A stretch of 64,000 nucleotides of DNA, taken from Candidatus Poribacteria bacterium (GTDB lineage Bacteria; Poribacteria; WGA-4E; WGA-3G). The stretch is taken from NCBI GenBank assembly GCA_022822085.1, contig JAJECK010000130.1, positions 60,385 to 124,384 of the forward strand. Reading direction: 5' to 3'. Below the pieces are notes generated by a model. The model was not told where the DNA came from, ran no database searches, and was given only the letters and a program-made list of their open reading frames with translations. Shown here piece after piece: positions 17,127 to 26,899 of this stretch; position 1 is the stretch's first letter, and the number at the start of each line of letters is the position of its first letter. The position numbers and the translations under genes are program-made.

Positions 17127-18053
17127 TCAATTATCTGATGGCGATGACTGCTTTGTTCTGCGTAGTAGTTCTGCTGCTGCATTCTTGTTTTCTGCTTGGT
17201 TCTGCTGTTCTTGATGAACAATTCCTGCTGGAGCTAAGGCAAGCGGTTTGAAGACAAAAATACTATCCACTCTCTCATCCTCATCTATAGTAAATTCAAC
17301 ACCTCTCTTCCAGTACCAATGTCTAATCCCACCGAAGTCATCTTCGTCAACTTCCTCTGCATTACCAAATTCTTTTTCCAAATTATCAAGTTTACTTCCA
17401 ATACCATTACCCCCTGCAGTCTTAGCTTTATTTGGACGGGAAAGAAACAGGTTTTCGACAAGTCCAATACCATCTACATGACCTGAAAATCCTTTATCAG
17501 GATCCTCCCAATATGTAAATATTCTATCTACTCCAATTGGACCATCCGGTTTTCCGTGAATCGCTTCAACTTTTTTAAACGGATCACCTAACTTAACACC
17601 ATACGCACCTTTACCCGGTACAATCAGGTTTAAGGGAGGATCAGGCACATCATCAATAACATCAGGCGGATCAACGGGGTCAGACGTGGTAAATTGCTTA
17701 TTTGTGATTGTCTTGACTCGTTTTATGGATTTACCTACGCCATCACTGATATGCACAGTGACCTTAACTGATTCAACATCATCCGCTGCTGTCCATGTGG
17801 CACTTGTTCCAGTAGATTCCAAAATTTTGCCATCTACTTCCCACGTAAAACTTAGTGTATCCCCATCATCGTCATGTGCAATTACCTTGAATTCAAGAAC
17901 ATCACCAGGTGAGAATTCTTCGGGTACTATAAAACTATCAACCGTAGGTGTATTGTTAGCTGGTTCTTCGTCCTCGTCCGAACCGCAACCAACTATATAA
18001 AACGTAAGTAAGCAACCAATGATTATGTAAAAAATAGAAAAACGATGTTTCAT
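17127..18053 (-). CDS. Lipoprotein with PKD/Ig-like domain
   Basis: 308 residues. A hydrophobic N-terminus ends in a lipobox (IVGC, Cys at 23) followed by an acidic Ser/Asp tether. Residues about 35-115 form a PKD/cadherin-like fold (PGDVLEFKVIAHDDDGDTLSFTW, SVKVTVHISDG). The C-terminal part (about 145-290) has two similar halves (GKGAYGVKLGDPFKKVEA, GGNGIGSKLDNLEKEFG) of unknown fold. It starts 9 bases after the rsgA stop with GAGG upstream, so it is the last gene of the uppS-rsgA cluster. Probably an envelope lipoprotein; exact role unknown. Confidence 0.75.
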   Translation of the reverse strand: MKHRFSIFYIIIGCLLTFYIVGCGSDEDEEPANNTPTVDSFIVPEEFSPGDVLEFKVIAHDDDGDTLSFTWEVDGKILESTGTSATWTAADDVESVKVTVHISDGVGKSIKRVKTITNKQFTTSDPVDPPDVIDDVPDPPLNLIVPGKGAYGVKLGDPFKKVEAIHGKPDGPIGVDRIFTYWEDPDKGFSGHVDGIGLVENLFLSRPNKAKTAGGNGIGSKLDNLEKEFGNAEEVDEDDFGGIRHWYWKRGVEFTIDEDERVDSIFVFKPLALAPAGIVHQEQQNQAENKNAAAELLRRTKQSSPSDN

Positions 18054-18062
18054 TTATTTACC

Positions 18063-19025
18063 TCAATTTACTGTAGTATTTTCTGTTTTTAATATGACAT
18101 AACTGCGATATCTTTCAGGATGGATGTCTCCACATTCAACCGCACTCTGAATTGCACAGTCTGAATCTTTTACATGGGCACAGTCGTTGTATTTGCATTC
18201 TCCTAAAAATGGTTCCATTTCTGGAAAATAGAATTCAAGATTTTCAGTATCAACTCCCCACAAACCGACTTCTCTGATACCCGGCGTGTCGGCAACTTCA
18301 CCACCATTATCAAGTGTGAATAACTCAACGAGAGTCGTTGTGTGTCTGCCCTTTCGTGTTTTTTCACCTACCTCACCTGTCCGTAATTCAAGATTCGGTT
18401 GAATGGCATTCAGAATACTTGATTTTCCAACTCCAGATGCCCCAACTATTACACTAAATTTATCCTTAAGTGCACTCTTCAAAGAATCAAAACTGTGAGG
18501 TATATTTATACTCGTGTAATGGACTCCATAACCGAGTTTTTCATAGATTTCAAATGTCGTTTTAATTTCAATAAGCTGATCATCTTTTACTAAGTCCAAC
18601 TTATTTAAGCAGATTATAGCTTCCATTTCTCCTGCTTCTGCCAAAATAAGAAAACGGTCTAATGTGCGAAAATTTAGAGGCGGCATGTGAGTTGATACAA
18701 CGGCAACTACTTGTTGAGCATTTGCAACGATGATTTGTTCAATTTCCTCATGTTTACCCGCATATTGACGAGAAAACTTAGTCTGTCGTTGCAGGATTTC
18801 CTCTACAACCCCTTCTTCGTGATCGAGTTGTGAGAAAATAACATTATCACCCACTGCCACTGGATCAGCATATAGTCTCCTGCCAGTATTAGAACGACGT
18901 TTCTTTTTCAGCGTGCCGCGTAATGTGCATCGTAGCACAAGTTCCTCGTACTGAACATCATAAAATCCTGTTCGTGCTCGGATGACTCTGCCTTGTTCAT
19001 GTGTGAGAATAAACGCCACCCCCAA
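18063..19025 (-). CDS. rsgA: Ribosome small-subunit GTPase RsgA
   Basis: 320 residues, slightly shorter than E. coli RsgA. RsgA is a late 30S assembly factor. The circularly permuted GTPase order is visible: G4 NKLD (about 142) precedes G1 GASGVGKSS (about 200) and G3 DTPGIRE (about 247). An OB-fold region precedes it and a C-terminal zinc-binding cluster (CKYNDCAHVKDSDC) follows. It sits 10 bases after the isomerase gene and 9 before the lipoprotein gene, in a five-gene minus-strand cluster. All key motifs are intact. Confidence 0.95.
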   Translation of the reverse strand: MGVAFILTHEQGRVIRARTGFYDVQYEELVLRCTLRGTLKKKRRSNTGRRLYADPVAVGDNVIFSQLDHEEGVVEEILQRQTKFSRQYAGKHEEIEQIIVANAQQVVAVVSTHMPPLNFRTLDRFLILAEAGEMEAIICLNKLDLVKDDQLIEIKTTFEIYEKLGYGVHYTSINIPHSFDSLKSALKDKFSVIVGASGVGKSSILNAIQPNLELRTGEVGEKTRKGRHTTTLVELFTLDNGGEVADTPGIREVGLWGVDTENLEFYFPEMEPFLGECKYNDCAHVKDSDCAIQSAVECGDIHPERYRSYVILKTENTTVN

Positions 19026-19035
19026 TTTGATAATA

Positions 19036-19803
19036 TCAAATATAACTTTTCATTGTCTTCAAAGCAGTTTTAATGTCCGTATCAAAATTGTTAAATTTAC
19101 ATTCACAAGATACTCGTCCATTGTATCCTGCATTTTTTAGAGCTGTAAAGAAGTCAGTAAAATCAAAGTCATCGTTACCTGGAAATGATCGTTTGACAGG
19201 TTCAGCAATATGCACATGTGCTAAATAAGAAGCCGCATCAACGATATTCTGCATTGGTTCATTTTCTTGCCAAATGTGATATAAATCAGCCAATACCTTG
19301 ATACCTTTCCGATTGACACGTTTTGCCATCGCAAGACCATCTGAAACAGTCCGTAAGATATTTCCTTCTTTGAGACAAATCGGTTCAATGACAATCGTAA
19401 TACCATGTTTCTCTGCATGGTCAGCGGACATATTAAGGAATTCTGCAATCTGTGTCAATGCACTTTCTTCTGGATATCCTTCTTCAACGTTCCGAGATCC
19501 GCTGCTGCCATACACAATCACTTTTCCACCAATTTGACTCGCTCTGCGACAAGCAGTTTCTACATAACGGGATAGTCTCGGAAAATCGACAGAATCACCA
19601 ACAACACGGAGATCTCTGGGGATAAATCCTGAATATGCTTCAGGTTTAATGGTAGCATTGGCTACGCGTTCTCTGATTTTCTGAAATTCAGTCTCATCCG
19701 CTTCAGGCATCAACGCATTTCTTACCCCTAATTCAATATAGTCATATCCCACTTCAGCAAGAAATTTGATATTATCTATATCCGTGCATATTCCAAATCG
19801 CAT
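19036..19803 (-). CDS. Sugar phosphate isomerase/epimerase (TIM barrel)
   Basis: 255 residues from ATG 19803, chosen because AAGGAG (19810-19815) sits 6 bases before it; an ATG at 19818 overlapping the upstream stop is possible. The sequence (MRFGICTDIDNI..YIELGV, ITIVIEPI, VLADLYHIWQ, HVHIAEP, VSCECKF) fits the xylose-isomerase-like AP-endonuclease-2 superfamily, with metal ligands Glu, Asp, His and Glu in the expected strands. Likely a cytosolic sugar or polyol isomerase/epimerase; substrate cannot be told from sequence. Part of the uppS-rsgA cluster. Confidence 0.82.
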   Translation of the reverse strand: MRFGICTDIDNIKFLAEVGYDYIELGVRNALMPEADETEFQKIRERVANATIKPEAYSGFIPRDLRVVGDSVDFPRLSRYVETACRRASQIGGKVIVYGSSGSRNVEEGYPEESALTQIAEFLNMSADHAEKHGITIVIEPICLKEGNILRTVSDGLAMAKRVNRKGIKVLADLYHIWQENEPMQNIVDAASYLAHVHIAEPVKRSFPGNDDFDFTDFFTALKNAGYNGRVSCECKFNNFDTDIKTALKTMKSYI

Positions 19804-19814
19804 CAATTGCTCCT

Positions 19815-20956
19815 TCATATTATAATATATAATGCATGTTCACCTATAATAATTAATAATGCTACGAAAAATGTCCTGAAAAATCCGTTTAGCTCAAATT
19901 TTTTAACTGCAACATTGGTTATTCCAAGAAGTACAGCAATGAAAACCAGGTAAGTTGGAAACCTAACTATCCAAGCCAACAGATCCAAAAAGCAGTTCTC
20001 ACAACCTAATGCATGAGCAACATTTTCAGGTGGAGGTGCTGACAAAAAGGACTTAACGCCAAGCGGAAATGACTCCGATCTGACAATGCCAGAGAGGATC
20101 ATTTTTGTAAGACCAAATCCAACGGAGACCCAAACTGCTACTGACCAATGTTCAAACTTGACCATAGGAAGAAACCAGATTACAAGAAATGTAGGTATAC
20201 CGATCATAAGGAAAATCAAGAGTAAGGGCAAACCTTTATTTAACCCTGGAACGGATGCATCATTTGGAAATGATGTAACTGGTCCAACTTGCAAAATTAG
20301 TTCTTTCAACGTATTTACTGGAATAGCAAAATTTAGGTTTTGTCCATCATCCCGTGTTTCTGATACGATCCCAATGACTTCACCCCATTTATTAACAACT
20401 GCACCCCCACTACTTCCACGTGAGATAGCTGCAGTAAACTGGAACACTTTATCTTTTAAACGGGGTGTGCCTTTTTCTCGGATGCTGCTAATTTCACCGG
20501 ATGAGAATGTACCCTCTAATCCACGTGGATTACCAACTGCATATATTATTTGTCCCTGTTCAACAGAATCACTGTCTCCAAGAGGGAGAGACGGTACATT
20601 TAATGTATTGACTTTGATTATCGCAAGGTCATGATCTTTGTCAATTGCGGTGACCCCTTCTATACCATAACGTCTCTGTCGATCAACTAACTTTACTAAC
20701 GTCTCTGTCGATCAACTAACTTTACTGTTCCTGTCTTGGCACCATTAATGACATGGTAATTTGTAGCAACCAGTCCCTCTCCGACGAAGAATCCGCTACC
20801 TTGTGTTGAACGTCCCATAACATCTCTCATTTCCAATAGCACTGTGGATTCCTTTGTCCTTTGTGCTATCTGTTCTGGTGTCTGAGCGTATGTTATAATT
20901 AATCCAGATTGAATCAGCATGACAGCGAATATTATAGAAAATAAAGTTTTAGACAT
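19815..20956 (-). pseudogene. Trypsin-like serine protease disrupted by a 29-bp duplication
   Basis: The 5' part (20956-20696) encodes a signal peptide, VLLEMRDVMG, GSGFFVGEGLVATNYHV (catalytic His) and VKLVDRQRR, then hits TAG. The cause is a direct 29-bp tandem duplication (20671-20699 and 20700-20728). If one copy is removed the frame continues straight into YGIEGVTAIDKDHDLAIIKV (catalytic Asp), GNPRGLEG, ISRGSSGGAVVN (catalytic Ser) and four C-terminal membrane segments ending at 19815. The restored protein, about 370 residues, would be a DegP/HtrA-like protease with a membrane tail. An internal start could give only the Ser-containing part. It lies 12 bases after uppS and overlaps an alternative start of the next gene. 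Confidence 0.8.
20671..20728. repeat. 29-bp perfect tandem duplication
   Basis: Two adjacent copies begin CGTCTCTGTCGATCAACTAA at 20671 and 20700. The last base or two may differ depending on how the unit is framed. 29 is not a multiple of three, so it shifts the reading frame of the protease gene. Such repeats can be lost or gained by slippage or recombination. Confidence 0.95.
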
Positions 20957-20968
20957 ATAAATATCCTT

Positions 20969-21772
20969 TCATTTACCAAAGCGGCGCTTACGATGACTGT
21001 AGTCTCGTATAGCACGTAGAAAGTCTATCTTTCTAAACGAAGGCCAGTAGGTATCGCAAAAATAAAATTCAGAATAAACACTCTGCCACAACAGAAATCC
21101 TGACAAGCGTACCTCTCCACTTGTCCGTATTATTAACTCTGGATCCGGCAGATTTGAGGTATATAGGTACGGTGCGATTGTATCAACACTTAATTCTTCT
21201 GCAATTTGATGAGCGTCTTTTCCTTTCTCTATTTCCGCGGTCAAGTGTCCTCGGAAGGCTTCTATAATTTCTTCACGGCCTCCATAAGCCACAGCGACAT
21301 TCAAAATAAATTTGTCATAATCTTTAGTCGCTTCCTCTGCCTGCCGAATTGCTTCCTGCAGACTTTGGGGGAGACGTTCAATCTGTCCCATTGCACGCAC
21401 CTTAATCTGATTTGTGTGTAACCCTTTAATAGTCACTAACTCACGCATTTTTCTTTCAATTAAACCCAATATCCCTTCAACTTCGTCGTCTGCCCGATTG
21501 AAATTGTCAAGAGAAAAAATCCATATTGAAAATATTTCAACACCAAGTTCGTCACACCAATGGAGAACTTCTTCAAGTTTATCAGCCCCTTCATAGTGCC
21601 CCTTAATCACACTGTCTAACCCGCTTGCTTTTGCATAACGCCGATTTCCATCAAGTATCACACCAATATGGCGCGGTATATTCCACGTACCCGCTTCTGC
21701 TTCCAACCGCTTCTGATACGCCCTATAGAACCTTCGTTCAGCTTGAAGTTTTAAATATTTTAAAGGATTCAT
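20969..21772 (-). CDS. uppS: Cis-prenyltransferase / undecaprenyl diphosphate synthase
   Basis: 267 residues, normal length. It makes the C55 polyprenyl diphosphate carrier for peptidoglycan and other wall polymers from farnesyl and isopentenyl diphosphate. Motifs: DGNRRYAK (41-48, catalytic Asp; relatives usually have DGNGRWA), FSLDNFNR, NVAVAYGGREEI, and RTSGEVRLSGFLLWQ followed by SEFYF. The RR variant of the first motif occurs in some cis-prenyltransferases, so chain length is not certain. First gene of the minus-strand cluster; it ends in TGA. Confidence 0.92.
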   Translation of the reverse strand: MNPLKYLKLQAERRFYRAYQKRLEAEAGTWNIPRHIGVILDGNRRYAKASGLDSVIKGHYEGADKLEEVLHWCDELGVEIFSIWIFSLDNFNRADDEVEGILGLIERKMRELVTIKGLHTNQIKVRAMGQIERLPQSLQEAIRQAEEATKDYDKFILNVAVAYGGREEIIEAFRGHLTAEIEKGKDAHQIAEELSVDTIAPYLYTSNLPDPELIIRTSGEVRLSGFLLWQSVYSEFYFCDTYWPSFRKIDFLRAIRDYSHRKRRFGK

Positions 21773-21939
21773 AAATCTTCTTGATTTGATGTCTGTAATT
21801 TCTGTCTCTAACTTTATATATTATCATTAGGATGTACAGGTTGACAATCTATCTTTAGTCAATAAATCAATTATACCATAAAAGCATCGTTAAGAAAAAG
21901 AGAAACTATAGGTATACAGACTCATTTTAGATAAAGGTA

Positions 21940-21968
21940 TTGACAACCTATTCATATTGCTGTAGACT
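21940..21968 (+). promoter_or_regulatory. Sigma-70-type promoter
   Basis: TTGACA (21940-21945), 17-base spacer, TAGACT (21963-21968). It would give a leader of about 30 bases before ATG 22005. It is divergent from uppS. Confidence 0.6.
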
Positions 21969-22004
21969 GATTGAAACTTGGTTCACTATAACTTGTTAAT
22001 CTAC

Positions 22005-23957
22005 ATGGAAACACAACATACCCCACCAACTATTCCCTCACAAGTTCCTACCCATGGGGTCACACTAAAATCTATCATTATCGCATCCATCCTAATACCA
22101 ATAAATTGTTATTGGGTCATTGAGATGGAGGTAATTCGTTATTCAGGACATCCTGTCACGATTTCTCTCTTTTTCAATGTTATTTTTAGTCTGTTCGTGA
22201 TTATTGGCTTCAACCAACTTTTGAAACATATTTTCCCACGGACATCCTTAGCACAGAGCGAATTGGTCGTTGTCTACTTGATGCTATCCATTGCTTCAGG
22301 TATAACAGGGCACGATATGCTTGAAATATTAGTACCGATGTTAGGGCATGCATTTCGTTTCGTAACACCCGAAAATGAATGGCAACAGTTATTCCTCCCT
22401 TTCCTACCAGAATGGCTTACAGTAAATAATAAACAACTGTTACAAGGCTATTATGAAGGAGATCTACCTTTATATACCTATGATACATTATTGGGTTGGG
22501 CAACACCTGTATTATGGTGGACTGCATTTATTGCAGTTTTGGTTTTCGGTATGTTATGTATCAACATCATCGTACGAAAACAGTGGATTGAATATGAGAA
22601 ACTGAGTTATCCTATAATACATCTTCCACTTAACTTAACAGGTGCTGACCGCAACAACTTTTTTAAGAATAAGATAATGTGGGCAGGTTTCTGTGTTGCA
22701 GGTGGATTAGCATTATGGAACGGCATCTGTTTTTTATATCCTTTTCTACCAGAATTACCCACTCGAAATCGCAGTTATCGTGTGTTCACAGATAGACCTT
22801 GGAATGCAATGGGTAATGTCCCATTTTCCTTATATCCTTTTGCTATAGGTCTCGGCTTTTTCATTCCACTTGATCTCTCATTTTCTTGTTGGTTTTTCTT
22901 TTGGTATTGGCGAATATTGCGAGTTGTGGGAGCAATGTTTGGATTTAGAAGTCTCCCAAGATTTCCGTATATGAATGAACAAGCATCGGGTGGATATTTG
23001 GCTTTGTGTGTTCTTGCTCTCTGGACAAGTAGACGACACCTACTTTTCGTAGGACGAATGATTTTCAAAAACGAAGCAACACAAGCAGCAAGAGATGGAC
23101 CAATTTCATATAGGGGAGCAGTATTCGGATTAATTGCGGCAATGTTATTCTTGGTTGTATTTTGTTATTATGGGGGTGCTAACATCGGTATCATGCTTGT
23201 TTTCTTCGTTATCTACTATATGATATCTATAGCAATAACTCGGATGCGTGCTGAATTAGGTACACCTGTTCACGACCTACACTATTCTGGGCCTGATCAA
23301 ATCCTAACGCGAACTATAGGTACACGTAGGTTAGGTAGAGAAAATCTTATCATGTTTTCGCTATTTTGGTTCATCAACCGCGCATATAGAAGCCATCCTA
23401 TGCCACATCAATTAGAGGGTTTTAAGATAATGGAGCGGACGAATATGTCAATGCGCCGCATTATATTCGCTTTGATGTTAGCGGCTGTCTTAGGATCGTT
23501 AGCAGGATTTTGGGCATTAATTGACCGCGGGTATCAATTAGGGATGGAAGTGCGCGCATACTCGCCATCCTTGAATGCATTCGGAATTGAACCTTACAGA
23601 AGACTCACAGGATGGTTACAATCCCCTACCGGTACACTTGTCCCCGAAACAGGTTTTATGGGATTCGGTTTTCTAATCACTACAATCCTTATGTTATTTA
23701 GGATGCGTTTTGTTTGGTGGCCCTTTCATCCTGCAGGATTTGCCATTTCTACAAGTTGGGGGATGAATGTTACATGGGGATGTCTGTTCATGAGTTGGTT
23801 TATTAAATTAATCGTACTCAAATATGGTGGACCTGTGAAATATCGCAAAATCGCCCCATTCTTTTTAGGACTCATTCTTGGAGAATTCACTATAGGAAGC
23901 ACTTGGACAATTATCGGAATTATTGGCGGGATACCGACTTATGGTTTCTGGGTTTAA
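22005..23957 (+). CDS. Polytopic membrane protein (DUF6785-like)
   Basis: 650 residues from ATG 22005 (a TTG at 21978 is in frame but lies at the expected transcription start). At least ten hydrophobic segments are spread over the whole length, e.g. SLFFNVIFSLFVIIGFNQLL, WTAFIAVLVFGMLCINIIV and GVCFLY-like helices, with conserved-looking loops (VYLMLSIASGITGHDMLE, RMRAELGTPVHDLHYSG, GPVKYRKIAPFFLGLILGEF). The pattern recalls a family of large uncharacterised membrane proteins (DUF6785/6784, distantly OPT-transporter-like) common in Poribacteria and planctomycete-type genomes. Function is unknown; a transporter is the best guess. Its stop overlaps the convergent ATPase-like gene by 4 bases. 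Confidence 0.7.
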   Translation: METQHTPPTIPSQVPTHGVTLKSIIIASILIPINCYWVIEMEVIRYSGHPVTISLFFNVIFSLFVIIGFNQLLKHIFPRTSLAQSELVVVYLMLSIASGITGHDMLEILVPMLGHAFRFVTPENEWQQLFLPFLPEWLTVNNKQLLQGYYEGDLPLYTYDTLLGWATPVLWWTAFIAVLVFGMLCINIIVRKQWIEYEKLSYPIIHLPLNLTGADRNNFFKNKIMWAGFCVAGGLALWNGICFLYPFLPELPTRNRSYRVFTDRPWNAMGNVPFSLYPFAIGLGFFIPLDLSFSCWFFFWYWRILRVVGAMFGFRSLPRFPYMNEQASGGYLALCVLALWTSRRHLLFVGRMIFKNEATQAARDGPISYRGAVFGLIAAMLFLVVFCYYGGANIGIMLVFFVIYYMISIAITRMRAELGTPVHDLHYSGPDQILTRTIGTRRLGRENLIMFSLFWFINRAYRSHPMPHQLEGFKIMERTNMSMRRIIFALMLAAVLGSLAGFWALIDRGYQLGMEVRAYSPSLNAFGIEPYRRLTGWLQSPTGTLVPETGFMGFGFLITTILMLFRMRFVWWPFHPAGFAISTSWGMNVTWGCLFMSWFIKLIVLKYGGPVKYRKIAPFFLGLILGEFTIGSTWTIIGIIGGIPTYGFWV

Positions 23958-26680
23958 GTAGGATCTTTGCGCGGGTTAATGGCAAGGTTTAATGGTAATA
24001 ATAATAATATAAGACTACATAAACCTGTGATTATCCAATCCTTCTGTAGTGGAACAATTCCTAAAATATCCTGCAATAATTCAATATACATGCCTGACAT
24101 ATAAAGTCCAATCACCAATAGAAAAACTAATAACAGCCGTATGTTGATGAACATCCTTTTGAATAGCGATTCCCACGGATATCGCGTGCACTGGAAGTAG
24201 GAAACTACTTGGGCAAAGAACAGTGTTGTGCATGCGGCTGACCGTGCCAATTCAAGGTCAACATCTGTAGCTAATGATGTCGATACCAAGAAATGAACAA
24301 TTGTCATTAGGCTAATTACAACGCTTCTACACACAATATCAAGTATAGATGTTCTCGGAAGTAATGATGTCGTTCTACTGGGTTTGTAGTGTTTTTCATC
24401 TACTGATATTCTGTCGTATCCTAATGCAAATACAGGAATTAGTGTAGTTAAAAATTGCACCCAAATTACATGTTGAAGTGTCAGTGGACTATCAAAATTG
24501 AAACCAGTATCCAGAATTAAGCCTGCAATAACAGTTAGAAACAGGGTCAGGCTGCATGAAAGAAGCCATCGCAGGGTTCCCGAAAGATTGTGATAGACTT
24601 CTCTGGCATACAGCAAGCAATCTTTTACTGCCTTGAACCCTTTATCAACTATCAAACAGTCTGCGTGGTCTTGTGCAAAATGTGTTGCATACCTTGTATC
24701 AGCAAATGCAAGATCCGCTGCAATCATAGCGCGCTGATCAACTGCACTTTCTCCTAAAAAACCCACAGAATGATTATGACGCTTCAAACTGAGAACAATG
24801 TTCCGTCTTTGTTCTTGTGTAGGTTGAGAATATGCACTCCAATTTGGAACTTCCTGGTCAAACTCTTGTGTCGTGAGGCTGATGAGTTCTTCTCGTGCCC
24901 CAACAGCATTTCGTGTGTGGAGTAGACCAAGTTCCTTAGCTAAATCTGTGGTTGTTTGCTCATCGCTATCAGTAATCAATATAACTTTAATGCCTGTATC
25001 AAGAAATGATTTAATTACAGTAGTTGTCTCTTTTATATCAATAGCAGAAAAACTAATGAAACCTAAAAAGGTTGATATGCCCTGAACTTCAGATGGGGAC
25101 AATGGAACTTCGGAATGTATAGATGCTACACCGTAAACCGATTCTTTGGAGTTATCCATGTAATTTAGAATTTCATTACAAGCCTCATATTGTTCATAAG
25201 AAAAATCAGTAATTGCACCGTTTACAAGAATAGAATCACAAGATTCCAACACATTAAGCGCATCACCAAAAATAATATTTTGGTACTCGTTCTCATCAGA
25301 TTTAAACACATGAAGTTCATAACCGAAGTTAGCAGTCCAGGGGTATTCAGATACAAGCTGCATGTTCGATTTAATTTCGTTGAGCTGATACCCAAGTTGC
25401 ACCACAGTTTCCTGAATCACTCGTTGATGTGATTGATCAACGTTGTTTCTGTCATAATATCTTTCACCAGATGTTCCCAAGCCAGCAGTTAACACCAAAC
25501 CCGGAGCACCTTGCGGAATATGAAACCCAGGCGGAATATTGCTGACACGATTGCTTTTCTCTTCATCTGAATGTGATTCAAGTGAAGTCAACCATTTTTC
25601 CCATGTTGACTGATTCACAATTTGTTCATCCACAAAAATATTGGAAATTGTCAGTGATTTTGTGCTGACAATACCATTTTCATCAGAACAAAAAGCCGTG
25701 AGTCTATTTAGTTTCTCAAGGAAGTGCCTATTTCGTAGAACTATACCTTTCTGGATCAATCCATTAGTTTTATAGTCACTAATAGTATGTAAAAGCAAGC
25801 ATAAGTCATAAGGGGTGGCAGCAATAGCAAAGACTAATCCGATTTTCACATATTCGATCCAATTGGTTGAGGGATTCTGAGGTGATTGTTGCCACCAGAA
25901 TATCGCAACTGCTATAGCACCAATTACAAGTCCAGCGAATTGTAATATGTCCTTACAAAACTTTAACTGATTTTCAGCAACAGTCATTTCATTAGGCATT
26001 GGACGGTTTTCCCCAGCATTCTTATGCATTTCCAATTCATCACCCGTCCTGACAACGATTGCATGACCTAAACCAGCCTCTACATAAGAACCTGCAAAAA
26101 CCATGTTTGTCTGTTTTTCTGGTGGAAGACCGGATTCTGAAATCTCCTTGACCGTTTTTATTGCGGCACCACTACTGCCAAATAATGCTGACTCGTCAAC
26201 AGATAATCCATCTGCTAATATAATTCGCGCATCGGCAGGAATATAGTTCCCTGGCCTTAGAACAAGTAGATCACCCGGGACTATATCTGTTGGATAACAC
26301 TTTTCTTGTTTACCTTGCCGAATTACAGTTACCATGAAGGTAAACTGTTTTTCCCGGTGTTTGTGTCTAAGTCGCAAACCAAGAACTACAATATTTGTCC
26401 ATACAAAGGATATAACAACAATTGAACCTATGAGAACCGTATCTGGATAATCTCCTGCCAAGCCTACAAGTGTTGACGCAATTACTAATAAGAATAATCT
26501 CCAATTGAAAACCTGCTCAAAATAACTGCTTAACTTCCAAGAATTTAATGAGGGTTTCGCTTCATTTATACCGTGAAGTTCTCTTAACTTTTCTACTTCT
26601 ATGTGGCTTAAGCCAGATTCCAAATCTATATTGAAGTGGTTTTGCAGAAAAGAAATATTTTCTGCATAGAAATTTGACAT
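23954..26680 (-). CDS. P-type ATPase homologue lacking catalytic motifs (pseudoenzyme)
   Basis: 908 residues from ATG 26680 (AGGA 7 bases upstream; a TTG 15 bases earlier is in frame). Architecture is that of a P2-type cation ATPase: N-terminal regulatory segment, TM pair, actuator domain (DIVPGDLLVLRPGNYIPADARI, DESALFGSSG), TM4 with a conserved Pro (ATPYDL), P and N domains, and a C-terminal six-helix part (HVIWVQFLTTLIPVFALGYDR). The catalytic signatures are changed: DKTGT is SDENGIVST (Asp kept, Lys and both Thr lost), TGES is FGSS, TGD is ITDSD, and GDGxNDxP is GESAVDQR. The frame is intact over 2.7 kb, so it is maintained but unlikely to hydrolyse ATP normally. Possibly a regulatory or sensor protein; no partner ATPase is nearby. 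Confidence 0.8.
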   Translation of the reverse strand: MSNFYAENISFLQNHFNIDLESGLSHIEVEKLRELHGINEAKPSLNSWKLSSYFEQVFNWRLFLLVIASTLVGLAGDYPDTVLIGSIVVISFVWTNIVVLGLRLRHKHREKQFTFMVTVIRQGKQEKCYPTDIVPGDLLVLRPGNYIPADARIILADGLSVDESALFGSSGAAIKTVKEISESGLPPEKQTNMVFAGSYVEAGLGHAIVVRTGDELEMHKNAGENRPMPNEMTVAENQLKFCKDILQFAGLVIGAIAVAIFWWQQSPQNPSTNWIEYVKIGLVFAIAATPYDLCLLLHTISDYKTNGLIQKGIVLRNRHFLEKLNRLTAFCSDENGIVSTKSLTISNIFVDEQIVNQSTWEKWLTSLESHSDEEKSNRVSNIPPGFHIPQGAPGLVLTAGLGTSGERYYDRNNVDQSHQRVIQETVVQLGYQLNEIKSNMQLVSEYPWTANFGYELHVFKSDENEYQNIIFGDALNVLESCDSILVNGAITDFSYEQYEACNEILNYMDNSKESVYGVASIHSEVPLSPSEVQGISTFLGFISFSAIDIKETTTVIKSFLDTGIKVILITDSDEQTTTDLAKELGLLHTRNAVGAREELISLTTQEFDQEVPNWSAYSQPTQEQRRNIVLSLKRHNHSVGFLGESAVDQRAMIAADLAFADTRYATHFAQDHADCLIVDKGFKAVKDCLLYAREVYHNLSGTLRWLLSCSLTLFLTVIAGLILDTGFNFDSPLTLQHVIWVQFLTTLIPVFALGYDRISVDEKHYKPSRTTSLLPRTSILDIVCRSVVISLMTIVHFLVSTSLATDVDLELARSAACTTLFFAQVVSYFQCTRYPWESLFKRMFINIRLLLVFLLVIGLYMSGMYIELLQDILGIVPLQKDWIITGLCSLILLLLPLNLAINPRKDPT

Positions 26681-26899
26681 AGTTATTCCTAACAACTAAT
26701 TAATAAGTGTGTCACAGATTGTTGGTGTGATTTCCAATCACGAATTATTGTGTATGTCTCTAAAATGTAATTCAACACCGTATTGTAAATGGTATTTTAC
26801 AAGTTACAAACGCCTACAGAACAAGAGGAATATCAATATTGACCCGTATAGTCCGGGTTAACAACTAAATCAAGGCGATAATTCCTAATTCCAAGCTCA

